Assembly: GCA_024640365.1 (NCBI GenBank)
Contig: JAHEFE010000003.1
Coordinates: 62,001-126,000, forward strand
DNA length: 64,000 bases
Origin: Woeseiaceae bacterium
GTDB lineage: Bacteria > Pseudomonadota > Gammaproteobacteria > Steroidobacterales > Woeseiaceae
Reading direction: 5' to 3'
Part shown: piece by piece, positions 35,869 to 43,619 of the stretch
How positions within the stretch are numbered: position 1 is the first letter of the stretch
Layout of the letters: each line of letters begins with the position of its first letter
Program-made: the position numbers and the translations under genes
The notes under the pieces: model-generated
The model's input: only the letters and a program-made list of their open reading frames with translations
Database searches by the model: none
Told to the model about the DNA's origin: nothing

Positions 35869-36420
35869 CTAAAGCCTGGAGCGGTCCCATAAAACTTCCT
35901 GCCCCGACTCGGCTCGTGCCAATACGCGTGCAATTACGAATAACAAGTCTGATAGCCTGTTCAAATATTCGATAACTTCCGGCCGAACGCTTTCGGTGCG
36001 AGCCAGGCTAATGACCCTGCGCTCAGCACGTCGCACGATCGTCCTGGCCAGGTGGCTGGCAGCGGCGGCCTGACCGCCACCGGGCAGTATGAAATCCTTA
36101 AGTGCTGGCAGCCCTTCATTTAATGCATCAAGAGTATTTTCAAGACGGCGAATGAATGGTCCTTCAATTGCGGAATGACCGGGAATACAAAGCTCGCCTC
36201 CCAGGTCAAACAGGTCGTGCTGAATTTGAAGTAAAGACTGGCGGATGCCGTCCGGGACAGTGGCTATGGCGAGAATCAGGCCTATGGAGCTATTTGCTTC
36301 ATCAACTGTGCCATAAGCTTCGACGCGCAGACTGTCTTTGTCGACGCGACTGCCGTCTCCGAGACCGGTAGTTCCGTCATCACCGGTGCGCGTATAAATC
36401 TTGCTCAGTCTGTTACCCAT
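35869..36420 (-). CDS. Cob(I)yrinic acid a,c-diamide adenosyltransferase, PduO type
   Basis: Transfers the adenosyl group of ATP to cob(I)alamin, making coenzyme B12. The 183-residue protein shows the PduO-type ATP site KIYTRTGDDGTTGLGDG near the N-terminus, AYGTVDEANSSIG, and the conserved LPGGGQAAAASHLARTIVRRAERR region. It starts at 36420, only three bases after the btuB stop, so both genes are likely on the riboswitch-controlled transcript. Confidence 0.95.
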   Translation of the reverse strand: MGNRLSKIYTRTGDDGTTGLGDGSRVDKDSLRVEAYGTVDEANSSIGLILAIATVPDGIRQSLLQIQHDLFDLGGELCIPGHSAIEGPFIRRLENTLDALNEGLPALKDFILPGGGQAAAASHLARTIVRRAERRVISLARTESVRPEVIEYLNRLSDLLFVIARVLARAESGQEVLWDRSRL

Positions 36421-36423
36421 TTG

Positions 36424-38202
36424 TCAGTCCCAACGGTAGCCAACGTCGACATAAAGGCTACGCGCTTCCATATTGAAGCCTGCAGCAGTCTGATAGTTTA
36501 CATTCAGAATGTTTTGAATGCGTGTGTTGATCGTCCAGCGCTGTGCTACTCGGAATTGTCCGGTCAGATTGGTAAGTGCATAGCCAGGTAGTTGCACGCC
36601 GCCGTAATCCTCCCGATCCCCATTTGCCAGCATTGATATCCCGATGCTGTGCTGACCAATGTTTTTCAACAGTTTGAGAGACAAGCTTTTGTCCGCTCGC
36701 CGCAGCAGCCGCGACCCATCCGCGCCATTTTCTGCTCTTTGTTTGACTACATCGGCTCGGAGGCTGTAGCCAGCTCCGCTAAATTCATAGGTTAGTTGTG
36801 CACCGCGTATATTGGCTTCATTTATGTTGTGCAATGAGAAGTCGGCCCAATCAAAATCAATCAACTCCTTTATATCGTTACGGTACAGTGCCAGTTCGAA
36901 CGAATGTTTATCTGTAGGCTGATAATGCAGGCCAAGCTGGATCTCATCGGCCACTTCCGGTTTTAGATCAGGGTTGCCTCCAAATCCAAATCGATCGGTC
37001 GCATCTGGCGCCCGGAATGCATGGCCGATGCCCGAGGTAACTTTCCATGCATCATTGAAGCGGTGCGCAAACTCGGCGTTCCAGGTCAGTTCATTGCCGA
37101 AAGAGTCGTGATCGGTAAGGCGAGTGGCAACTAGCAGTCGATTTTTTTCACGAACCCACTGATCTTCCAGGAATACTGCGTTGACGTTTGTGTTTTCCGC
37201 GAATCCGGATCCGAATGACAAAGTAGATGCCTTTTCGCGAACAACATAAATGCCACCGACGAGAACGTGATCTGTCAAATTCAGACTGTGCTGCCAGTCG
37301 AGGGTCACTCTCTCGGATTCGACAAAGTCCTGGCTTTGGTTTTGACGGATGTCATCAACTACATAACTTGTGATGAGCTTGCTTTGGCCGCGCATACCTA
37401 CAGGGGCAGAAATTTCCAGTGCCGTGCTTGCGTTGTGATAATCCTGATCAACTGGCGCTTCGAAAAAATCGAGGTATTCCATCGTGCCTGCCGCTTGCCA
37501 GTGCCTAAGGGCTACGGTTGAGCTGCCAAATTTGTGGGTGCCCGATAAATTGACCGATAAATTCTGATAACCGCGATCGATGTCACTGCTAGCCAGTGGC
37601 GAGAATCCGTCCGTTTGTTGCCAGTTTACGCTCGCGCTCAACTCGCCTTTTGCGAGTTGTTGTCCGCTGGAGAAAAAGCCGGATCGTGTCGCATAGCTAC
37701 CCATGCCTACGCGCGCATCAGTGGTGTTGCCCACGGGGCGGCGGGTAATAATGTTTATTACGCCACCGATCGCATCACTTCCATACAGTGCGGAACGCGG
37801 CCCTTTGACGATTTCAATACGCTCAATGACTTCCGGGGCAATATTTTGCAAGGCTGCGCCACCGATAGTTCCGGGATTGATGCGTACGCCGTCCACGAGT
37901 ACCAATGTGTGATTGCTTTCTGTGCCGCGCATGAATATTGATGTGCTTTGGCCGGGTCCGCCGTTACGACCAAGGTCCAGTCCCGCTTCGAAGCGCAGTA
38001 TTTCAGAGACGTCTGACGCGAGAGATTGCTCGATTTGTGCGCGCGTGATAACGGTGACCGGCACGATGGCGTCGCCAACACTGATTTCGGTTCTGGTTGC
38101 CGTCACAATAATTGTGTCCAGCTCCAGAGGATTGGAGTCGTCTGCCATTACGGCTAGAGGTAGAAAAGCCAGCAAGCTGGCAACGATAGGCTGTCTGAAC
38201 AT
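36424..38202 (-). CDS. btuB: TonB-dependent vitamin B12 receptor BtuB
   Basis: Outer-membrane cobalamin importer, 592 residues. A signal peptide (ending LAVMA) precedes the TonB box region (DTIIVTATRT), a plug domain with VLVDGVRINPGT, VKGPRSALYGSDAIGGVINI, and a C-terminal beta barrel ending in an aromatic/Trp-Asp terminus. Upstream is a clear cobalamin riboswitch, which fixes the substrate. I use the ATG at 38202; the frame remains open upstream but that part is leader. Confidence 0.96.
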   Translation of the reverse strand: MFRQPIVASLLAFLPLAVMADDSNPLELDTIIVTATRTEISVGDAIVPVTVITRAQIEQSLASDVSEILRFEAGLDLGRNGGPGQSTSIFMRGTESNHTLVLVDGVRINPGTIGGAALQNIAPEVIERIEIVKGPRSALYGSDAIGGVINIITRRPVGNTTDARVGMGSYATRSGFFSSGQQLAKGELSASVNWQQTDGFSPLASSDIDRGYQNLSVNLSGTHKFGSSTVALRHWQAAGTMEYLDFFEAPVDQDYHNASTALEISAPVGMRGQSKLITSYVVDDIRQNQSQDFVESERVTLDWQHSLNLTDHVLVGGIYVVREKASTLSFGSGFAENTNVNAVFLEDQWVREKNRLLVATRLTDHDSFGNELTWNAEFAHRFNDAWKVTSGIGHAFRAPDATDRFGFGGNPDLKPEVADEIQLGLHYQPTDKHSFELALYRNDIKELIDFDWADFSLHNINEANIRGAQLTYEFSGAGYSLRADVVKQRAENGADGSRLLRRADKSLSLKLLKNIGQHSIGISMLANGDREDYGGVQLPGYALTNLTGQFRVAQRWTINTRIQNILNVNYQTAAGFNMEARSLYVDVGYRWD

Positions 38203-38310
38203 AGGTCTTCCCTTGCATGCCGCCCGCACGCTATTAAGTTTGTGTGGCGGAGGAGGGAAGGCGAGCAACCGATTGGCGCCCGAACTCACGCCCACCGCGT
38301 TTTTCGTCGT

Positions 38311-38520
38311 GCAACAGGCCGGTCTCCGGGCTTACGAGTGGATACACAATCCGCTCCGTAGCGCCTTCCCACGACATCCTGGTCGCAGTGGCTCCGAACT
38401 TGCAGTGGCAAGTTGGGTGCTACGGGCTTAACTCGATCACCGTTGCGGGGGCAGCGCCGGACTGGAATTGACAAGCAATTCGCACCGGCTTCCCGTTGTC
38501 TCGACAATATCTGGTCGAGC
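38311..38520 (-). ncRNA. Cobalamin riboswitch
   Basis: Read on the minus strand the leader has the conserved B12-aptamer blocks in order: GCCGGTGCGAAT (38490-38479), GCCCCCGCAACGG (38453-38441), the B12 box AGCCACTG (38393-38386), a GGATG...TGGGAAGGCG block, and the closing AAGCCCGGAGACCGGCCT (38334-38317). About 108 bases separate it from the btuB ATG and should hold the expression platform. No obvious terminator is seen there, so control of translation is more likely. Confidence 0.95.
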
Positions 38521-38645
38521 ACACCTGATGAGGCCGCTACACTAGGGATGCAGCGTTGCCCTGTCAAGCAGTGTAGTTGCTTGTTCCTTGTGAGCGTTGC
38601 ACCATAGTGAACGAGTTCCATAATCTGACAAACGAGATTTATATT

Positions 38646-39440
38646 TTGAATTTTAGCGCGCCCCAATCTGCTTCTGAATTTCTTCACATAGCTATCGATG
38701 CTGCACGCGCCGCTGCTGAAATTAGCCGTAGTTATTACTGCAGCAATCTTGATGTTATGCACAAGGAGGATCGAAGCCCGGTAACGGTTGCTGATATTGC
38801 ATGCGAACACGAGATTAAACGGATCATCCTCGAGAAATTTCCGCAACATGGGTTTTATGGCGAAGAAACCGGCAAGAGCCAAGCAGATGCCGAGTATTTG
38901 TGGTTGGTTGATCCAATTGATGGAACCAAGGGTTTCGTCAGGCAATACCCCTTCTTTTCCACACAGATTGCGTTGCTGCACAAAGGCGAGATCGTCGTCG
39001 GTGTTTCCAGTGGCAGTATGTTTAACGAGTTTGCCTGCGCCGAACGTGGCAAAGGGGCTTGGCTAAATGGCAAAAAGTTAGCTGTCAGCGAAGTCAATTC
39101 CCTGGCAGATGCGGCGGTCTCGACAGGCAATTTGAAGTCGCTGGCCGCAGGTTCAGGGTGGGCGTCACTGGGCCAAATTATTCGAGCCACGGATCGCATA
39201 AGGGGCTACGGTGATTTTTATCATTATCATTTGCTGGCGGCGGGCAAGATCGAGGCAGTGATCGAATCTGACGTGAATATTTTAGATATTGCCGCCCTTT
39301 CGATTATTGTCGAAGAGGCGGGCGGAGTATTTACAGATCTGGACGGACAGGCGCTCGATCTGGATACAACGTCAGTATTGGCCGCTAATCCGGCGCTGCA
39401 TCGACCGCTGCTTGATCGCTTTGCAAACTGGCGTCGTTGA
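38646..39440 (+). CDS. Inositol monophosphatase-family phosphatase (HisN-like)
   Basis: A 264-residue phosphatase of the IMPase/histidinol-phosphatase family. Metal-binding motifs are present: GEETG (about residue 76), WLVDPIDGTKGFVRQ, and the C-terminal ESDVNILDIAALSIIVEEAGG. The closest match in wording is HisN-type histidinol-phosphatase, but an inositol or other sugar phosphate remains possible. Start choice is uncertain: TTG at 38646 fits the family length, while GTG at 38607 would add 13 residues; neither has a strong ribosome-binding site. It diverges from the btuB leader. Confidence 0.85.
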   Translation: MNFSAPQSASEFLHIAIDAARAAAEISRSYYCSNLDVMHKEDRSPVTVADIACEHEIKRIILEKFPQHGFYGEETGKSQADAEYLWLVDPIDGTKGFVRQYPFFSTQIALLHKGEIVVGVSSGSMFNEFACAERGKGAWLNGKKLAVSEVNSLADAAVSTGNLKSLAAGSGWASLGQIIRATDRIRGYGDFYHYHLLAAGKIEAVIESDVNILDIAALSIIVEEAGGVFTDLDGQALDLDTTSVLAANPALHRPLLDRFANWRR

Positions 39441-39558
39441 GACGCCTCAGGATCGTCAGAGGACGTCTGCCACGAAGTTGAACCTTGGGGTTGTGATGAT
39501 GGGCAGTGCTACTGTGAGATGATCCTGCGAGGCCTTAGGATCGTTTTAGTCGGTCGCA

Positions 39559-40344
39559 CTAATTACCAGCCGTAATAAAAATATCCCGGTTCTGCCAGTG
39601 TGTTTTGCAGATGCGCGTGGCGTAAAGCTCACTCAGGTTCTTTTCGGTGAGCACTGTAGCGCTGTCGTCGAGCAACCAGCGACCGTCACCAAATAAAAGG
39701 AGGCAGCGATCCGCAAAGCGGGATGCTAGATTGACGTCATGCAGACTTGCGATAACAGCGGCTCCCTGATCTGCCTGTTCACGAAAAATCTGCAAAATAT
39801 CGAGCTCGTGCTGCGGGTCCAGGTGATTGATGGGCTCGTCCAGCAGGTACAGACTCGCTTGTTGACAAAGAACCTGAGCGATCGCCAAGCGGCGCCGCTC
39901 GCCACCAGATAACGTCTCCACTCGGCGTTCTTCCAGTTCGGACATGTCGACTTTTGCCAGCGCCGCTCTGGCTATAGCAAAGTCCCGTGCCGACTCCCAC
40001 GCGAATGGTTTTATATGCGGGTGCCTGCCAACAAGTATGGTTTCGAGGACTGTCGACGGGAACGTGTCTTCATCATGTTGAGTCAGAAGTACTAGCTGAC
40101 TCGCAATTTCGCTGCGCCTCAGTTGTGAAAGAGTCTTCCCCTGTAATGCGAGTGTCCCAGACTGAAAAGTCCGCAGCCCGGCCAGTGTTTTCAGAGAAAG
40201 TGTCTTGCCACTGCCATTTTTGCCAAGAATTGCAATAAACTGGCCGCTGCTGATGGTGAGCGACAGGTTCTCGACGAGCAGCCTGCCCGCTACAGAGATT
40301 TGCAGGTTCTGGCATTGCAGCAGTGGCTGGGACGTTTCTGTCAT
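39559..40344 (-). CDS. btuD: ABC transporter ATPase, BtuD-like
   Basis: A 261-residue ATPase of the FecE/BtuD class. The Walker A is GKNGSGKT, the signature is LSGGERRR, the Walker B is LYLLDEPINHLD and the switch histidine lies in IASLHDVNLA. With BtuF and the BtuC-like permease it should form the cobalamin importer; the assignment to B12 is from context. It is a single-gene unit with no riboswitch of its own. Confidence 0.87.
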   Translation of the reverse strand: MTETSQPLLQCQNLQISVAGRLLVENLSLTISSGQFIAILGKNGSGKTLSLKTLAGLRTFQSGTLALQGKTLSQLRRSEIASQLVLLTQHDEDTFPSTVLETILVGRHPHIKPFAWESARDFAIARAALAKVDMSELEERRVETLSGGERRRLAIAQVLCQQASLYLLDEPINHLDPQHELDILQIFREQADQGAAVIASLHDVNLASRFADRCLLLFGDGRWLLDDSATVLTEKNLSELYATRICKTHWQNRDIFITAGN

Positions 40345-40402
40345 GCACGCAGACTAGCCTAGCCGCGCCTGCGGTTAAAGGGTGATTAGTGACCGTGCAA
40401 AA

Positions 40403-40429
40403 AAAATGCCCTGCTTGGCAGGGCATTTT
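40403..40429 (-). terminator. Strong terminator of the mtrCAB operon
   Basis: A perfect 12-base stem (40403-40414 with 40418-40429) and a three-base loop, followed on the minus strand by a run of T. It lies 26 bases after the mtrB stop. It separates mtrB from btuD, which is transcribed in the same direction. Confidence 0.92.
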
Positions 40430-40454
40430 GTTAGTCATGTACAATCTGATCCGC

Positions 40455-42557
40455 TTACTTGTCAGTACCGATCCAGTAACGGAATCCAAGACTTATCACG
40501 TAAACATCGTAATCATAAGGATTCGCGCCAAGAGTCAGCACCGTGGGAATAGTGGCCGGCTCAACGCCATTCAGTGACCAGTCTTCAGTTGTGAATGACT
40601 GGTAGCGTAGCTGTAAATTGAGCTGCAATCGTTCCGACTGTTGGTAGAGTACCTTGAATCGCAGTGAGTCCAGGGTGGAGGATAAATCGGGCAGTTGGCT
40701 CAGATTCCTATTGACCGAGGACAAGGCAATTTCTGTAGTCCCATCGGACTTGCTGTAATCAAGCTGCAAATCAACTTTTTCAGCAATATTTTTGACCCGG
40801 AATCCGCCACCAACGGTGTTGAACGTATCCGCGTTATCGGCTTGCCAGTCGACGAATGAAAATTGTTCGCTGCCTGATTGTGTTGAATCAACTGTCTCGT
40901 AGCCGCTCATCAAGTACAGAGATGCTTTTTCGGAGACTGCCCAACTAAGATCTGCTGAGACTTCAAGTTTCTGTGAGTCGTTAATGCCGAGCAGGGCATG
41001 CGAATAGGAGTCATCTGCGTACAATGCGCTGACAGTAATCGATGCTGGTGTATTAGGAAGTGAGGCAGTGGCGGTCAGGTCGCCGAATTCGCGATAGCGA
41101 TATGCCAGATTGAATTTCCTCATCAACGGGTTCTGCCCGAGGCCGCTCGCATACGCTTCATCATAACTATTGATGGTGCGCTCCGCAGATCCGCCGCGGA
41201 CCTTTACTTCCACCAGACCGCTTGGGCGCCAGCGTACCTGGCCCCAGCCGGAGTCTTCTGTTTGCGAGGCGACTTCCTGAAAATCGCGATCGAAGTCGGT
41301 CCGATCATATCCTGCCGATACTTTGACTGAATTGAACAGGTCGTAGTCGGCCCTTGCATTAAATCGCATCCGCTTGAAGCTATAGGGCAGGTTGGTTGTC
41401 AGCTCGCCGGAATTAAAAGTATCGGCAATAACGCGGCTCCACTCCCTCTGCGCTGTTTGGTTGTCGCGGTCATCCAGGCGGTAAGCAAACGTAACTCGTC
41501 CCTTGGATATAGGACGCGAAGTCAGGGTAAGCGCAATGTTGCTCGTAACCACTTCGCCATTCAGGCTCTGTGCCGGAAGTGCGCCCGTTACCAGGTTCGG
41601 GTTGGTTGTGTAGGGCAGCAGTGCATCATCTTGCTTCATCGTGCCGCGTGCGGCCGAAAAAGAGGCGACGGTTTGGTAAATCGGGGCACGCCAACTGCCT
41701 GACAGGGCCACTTGCTGAAAGCTGTTATCTGGCGGTTGCGCGAGGGCTGCCTGGGTTGATCCCAGCGCTGAGGTAAACGGTGTGTTCCATAAAAAATCGA
41801 CGCTGGTGTCCGAGAAGAACGAACCGTAGTAGGCAAGTTGCACGTAACCATCATCGCCGCGGTAGCGCAAACCAAGATCTACTTCGTCAGTGGAGTAGTC
41901 GAACGGTCGTGGCAACAAACTAGATTGAGCATAGAAAGAGCCCGCGGTGACATCCACGCCATCACGTTTTTGCTGGCGATAATCAACAAAGAATTTTAAT
42001 TTCGTGCTCGGCAAATAGTGACCATCGACCTCAATTATTTTTCTCTCGCTTTCAATATTTTGTTTCACAAGACTTGCGTCGAGTGCTGTGAAACCGTTGG
42101 TCTGACCCGCAACAACCCAGTCACTCGGAAGCACCAGGCTGTTCGACCCATCTTGCAGAAAAACGGTCGAGGTCGTATCGAAAACGTGATGTGGAATTTC
42201 CCTGTAGGCAACGCGATAACCGTAATTGCCTTGTTTACCACCTTCCACTTCAATGAAGCGCGAATCCAGAGCCAGGTCTTCAGCCTGCCACTTCAATTGG
42301 TACCCTTTTTCGGCGAATGATCCTGAGCCGCCGAGATTCAGGTAGGTGCCCTTTTCGTCATAGCCGGTTGCATCACCAAAATGTGCCGCGTCATCACTGA
42401 CGTTGCTGACTCCCGCCGAGTATTCGGCACGGTAGCCATCCTCAAAAGGACAGTACTGGCAATTCCAGCCACCAGGATCAGCCGCTAAAGCGGGCGCGGC
42501 AATCATCAGCAGTGAGGTAGTAAGCAGACCTGTTTTGTATTGTTTTAGACTTTTCAT
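40455..42557 (-). CDS. mtrB: MtrB/PioB family outer-membrane porin for electron transfer
   Basis: A 700-residue outer-membrane beta barrel that holds a decaheme cytochrome in the membrane so electrons can cross it. A signal peptide ends at APALAA. The N-terminal CxxC of MtrB-type proteins is present as C33 and C36 in WNCQYCPF. The rest is alternating barrel strands (many ...YRxxDRDN and aromatic-girdle repeats) ending in FRYWIGTDK. It is the last gene of a mtrC-mtrA-mtrB operon, 42 bp after mtrA. Confidence 0.93.
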   Translation of the reverse strand: MKSLKQYKTGLLTTSLLMIAAPALAADPGGWNCQYCPFEDGYRAEYSAGVSNVSDDAAHFGDATGYDEKGTYLNLGGSGSFAEKGYQLKWQAEDLALDSRFIEVEGGKQGNYGYRVAYREIPHHVFDTTSTVFLQDGSNSLVLPSDWVVAGQTNGFTALDASLVKQNIESERKIIEVDGHYLPSTKLKFFVDYRQQKRDGVDVTAGSFYAQSSLLPRPFDYSTDEVDLGLRYRGDDGYVQLAYYGSFFSDTSVDFLWNTPFTSALGSTQAALAQPPDNSFQQVALSGSWRAPIYQTVASFSAARGTMKQDDALLPYTTNPNLVTGALPAQSLNGEVVTSNIALTLTSRPISKGRVTFAYRLDDRDNQTAQREWSRVIADTFNSGELTTNLPYSFKRMRFNARADYDLFNSVKVSAGYDRTDFDRDFQEVASQTEDSGWGQVRWRPSGLVEVKVRGGSAERTINSYDEAYASGLGQNPLMRKFNLAYRYREFGDLTATASLPNTPASITVSALYADDSYSHALLGINDSQKLEVSADLSWAVSEKASLYLMSGYETVDSTQSGSEQFSFVDWQADNADTFNTVGGGFRVKNIAEKVDLQLDYSKSDGTTEIALSSVNRNLSQLPDLSSTLDSLRFKVLYQQSERLQLNLQLRYQSFTTEDWSLNGVEPATIPTVLTLGANPYDYDVYVISLGFRYWIGTDK

Positions 42558-42598
42558 TTCTATTGTCCAGTCAGAATTCGTTGTCTGACAAAATCCGT

Positions 42599-43531
42599 TT
42601 AGCGCATCAACTTCGAACCCGAAGGGTGGTTAGACCCGTGCACTTGTTCATGGCAATTCAGGCAGCTTTGTCCCAGTAAGAACTGCGATGGCACGCCACT
42701 TGGCAGCCCAGTTGCATCATTCGCAAGGCTTGGATGACCATCTTGTGAGTGACAACCCTGACATAGCAGAGGAGCGCGCTTGGTCAGCATGCCGGGATGG
42801 TTTGAGCCATGAGGTGAGTGACAGTTTATGCAATTCTCTGCGACAGGAGCATGTTCCCATAGGAATGGACCGCGCTTCTCAGCGTGGCACTGATAGCAGG
42901 TTTCATTAATGGTCTGTCTTACGAGCTGCAGTTCAGTAGTATCGCCATGGGGACTATGACAGCCGGAGCAGTCCATTTTTCCTTCAGCCATGGGATGCGA
43001 GAACGCACGCAGCGTTTCATTGCGTTCCTCTTGATGGCAACCGAAGCAGACTTCAGCCTGGGTGTTGACCTGTAAAACCGCATCCTTGTCTGCATGAATA
43101 GTGTGGCAATCAGCACAAGCAATATCATTGCTGTTGTGAGGGCCGGCATGCCAGCCAACGCCGACATCCGCATCGTGGCATCCCAAGCAGGAATTATTTT
43201 GTGTTTCAACCGGTGTGGGCCTGTCCGAGCCGAAGCGGATTAGCGGTGGTCGTTCAGCTCCACGCCGCACCCTGCCAGTGTGCTCGCCGCCAGGGCCATG
43301 GCAGGCTTCACATTGTAGTTGCCCCTCGCCAAAAGGGCTGCGGGGGTCCGTGGGAACGGCGTGGTTGCTTTGAAAAATAGCGAGCGTTTGCTGATTATCG
43401 TGGCAGCGAAGGCAGGTATCCGCCCCTTTCTTGCTGAACGAAACTTCTGCCTCCTGAGCCCTTGCTCCGAACGCGAGCAAGCAGCACAGCAGCAAGACTG
43501 CAGAAGATAGTGAGAATGAGTGCCGGTACAT
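42599..43531 (-). CDS. mtrA: Decaheme c-type cytochrome MtrA/DmsE family
   Basis: A 310-residue periplasmic cytochrome with a signal peptide (ending FGARA) and ten CxxCH heme sites: CLRCH, CEACH, CLGCH, CADCH, CFGCH, CSGCH, CYQCH, CINCH, CQGCH and CLNCH. Length and spacing match MtrA/PioA/DmsE, which sits inside the MtrB barrel and relays electrons from the periplasm to the cell surface. AAGGAG precedes the ATG at 43531. It lies 88 bp after mtrC, with a hairpin in the gap. Confidence 0.96.
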   Translation of the reverse strand: MYRHSFSLSSAVLLLCCLLAFGARAQEAEVSFSKKGADTCLRCHDNQQTLAIFQSNHAVPTDPRSPFGEGQLQCEACHGPGGEHTGRVRRGAERPPLIRFGSDRPTPVETQNNSCLGCHDADVGVGWHAGPHNSNDIACADCHTIHADKDAVLQVNTQAEVCFGCHQEERNETLRAFSHPMAEGKMDCSGCHSPHGDTTELQLVRQTINETCYQCHAEKRGPFLWEHAPVAENCINCHSPHGSNHPGMLTKRAPLLCQGCHSQDGHPSLANDATGLPSGVPSQFLLGQSCLNCHEQVHGSNHPSGSKLMR

Positions 43532-43581
43532 GCGATAGCGCTCCTTAACTAAGCACTTTAATTATAAGTTCCAGACGAAAC

Positions 43582-43612
43582 GATGGGGCCCTCGATCAGC
43601 GAAAGCCCCATC
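43582..43612 (-). other. Intercistronic hairpin between mtrC and mtrA
   Basis: An eight-base GC-rich perfect stem (43582-43589 with 43605-43612) with a 15-base loop, seven bases after the mtrC stop. No T-tract follows, so it is not a canonical terminator. It may stabilise or process the mRNA and so set the ratio of surface to periplasmic cytochrome. Confidence 0.55.
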
Positions 43613-43619
43613 ATGTTCA

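Noticed and set aside
38203-38295. N-terminal extension of btuB reading into the leader
   Set aside because: The added 31 residues lack a signal peptide and lie in the riboswitch expression platform; the ATG at 38202 gives a proper signal.
39439-39543. Two weak hairpins after the HisN-like gene
   Set aside because: One has a bulge and no T-tract, the other a six-base stem with a weak GTTTTAG tail; neither is a reliable terminator.
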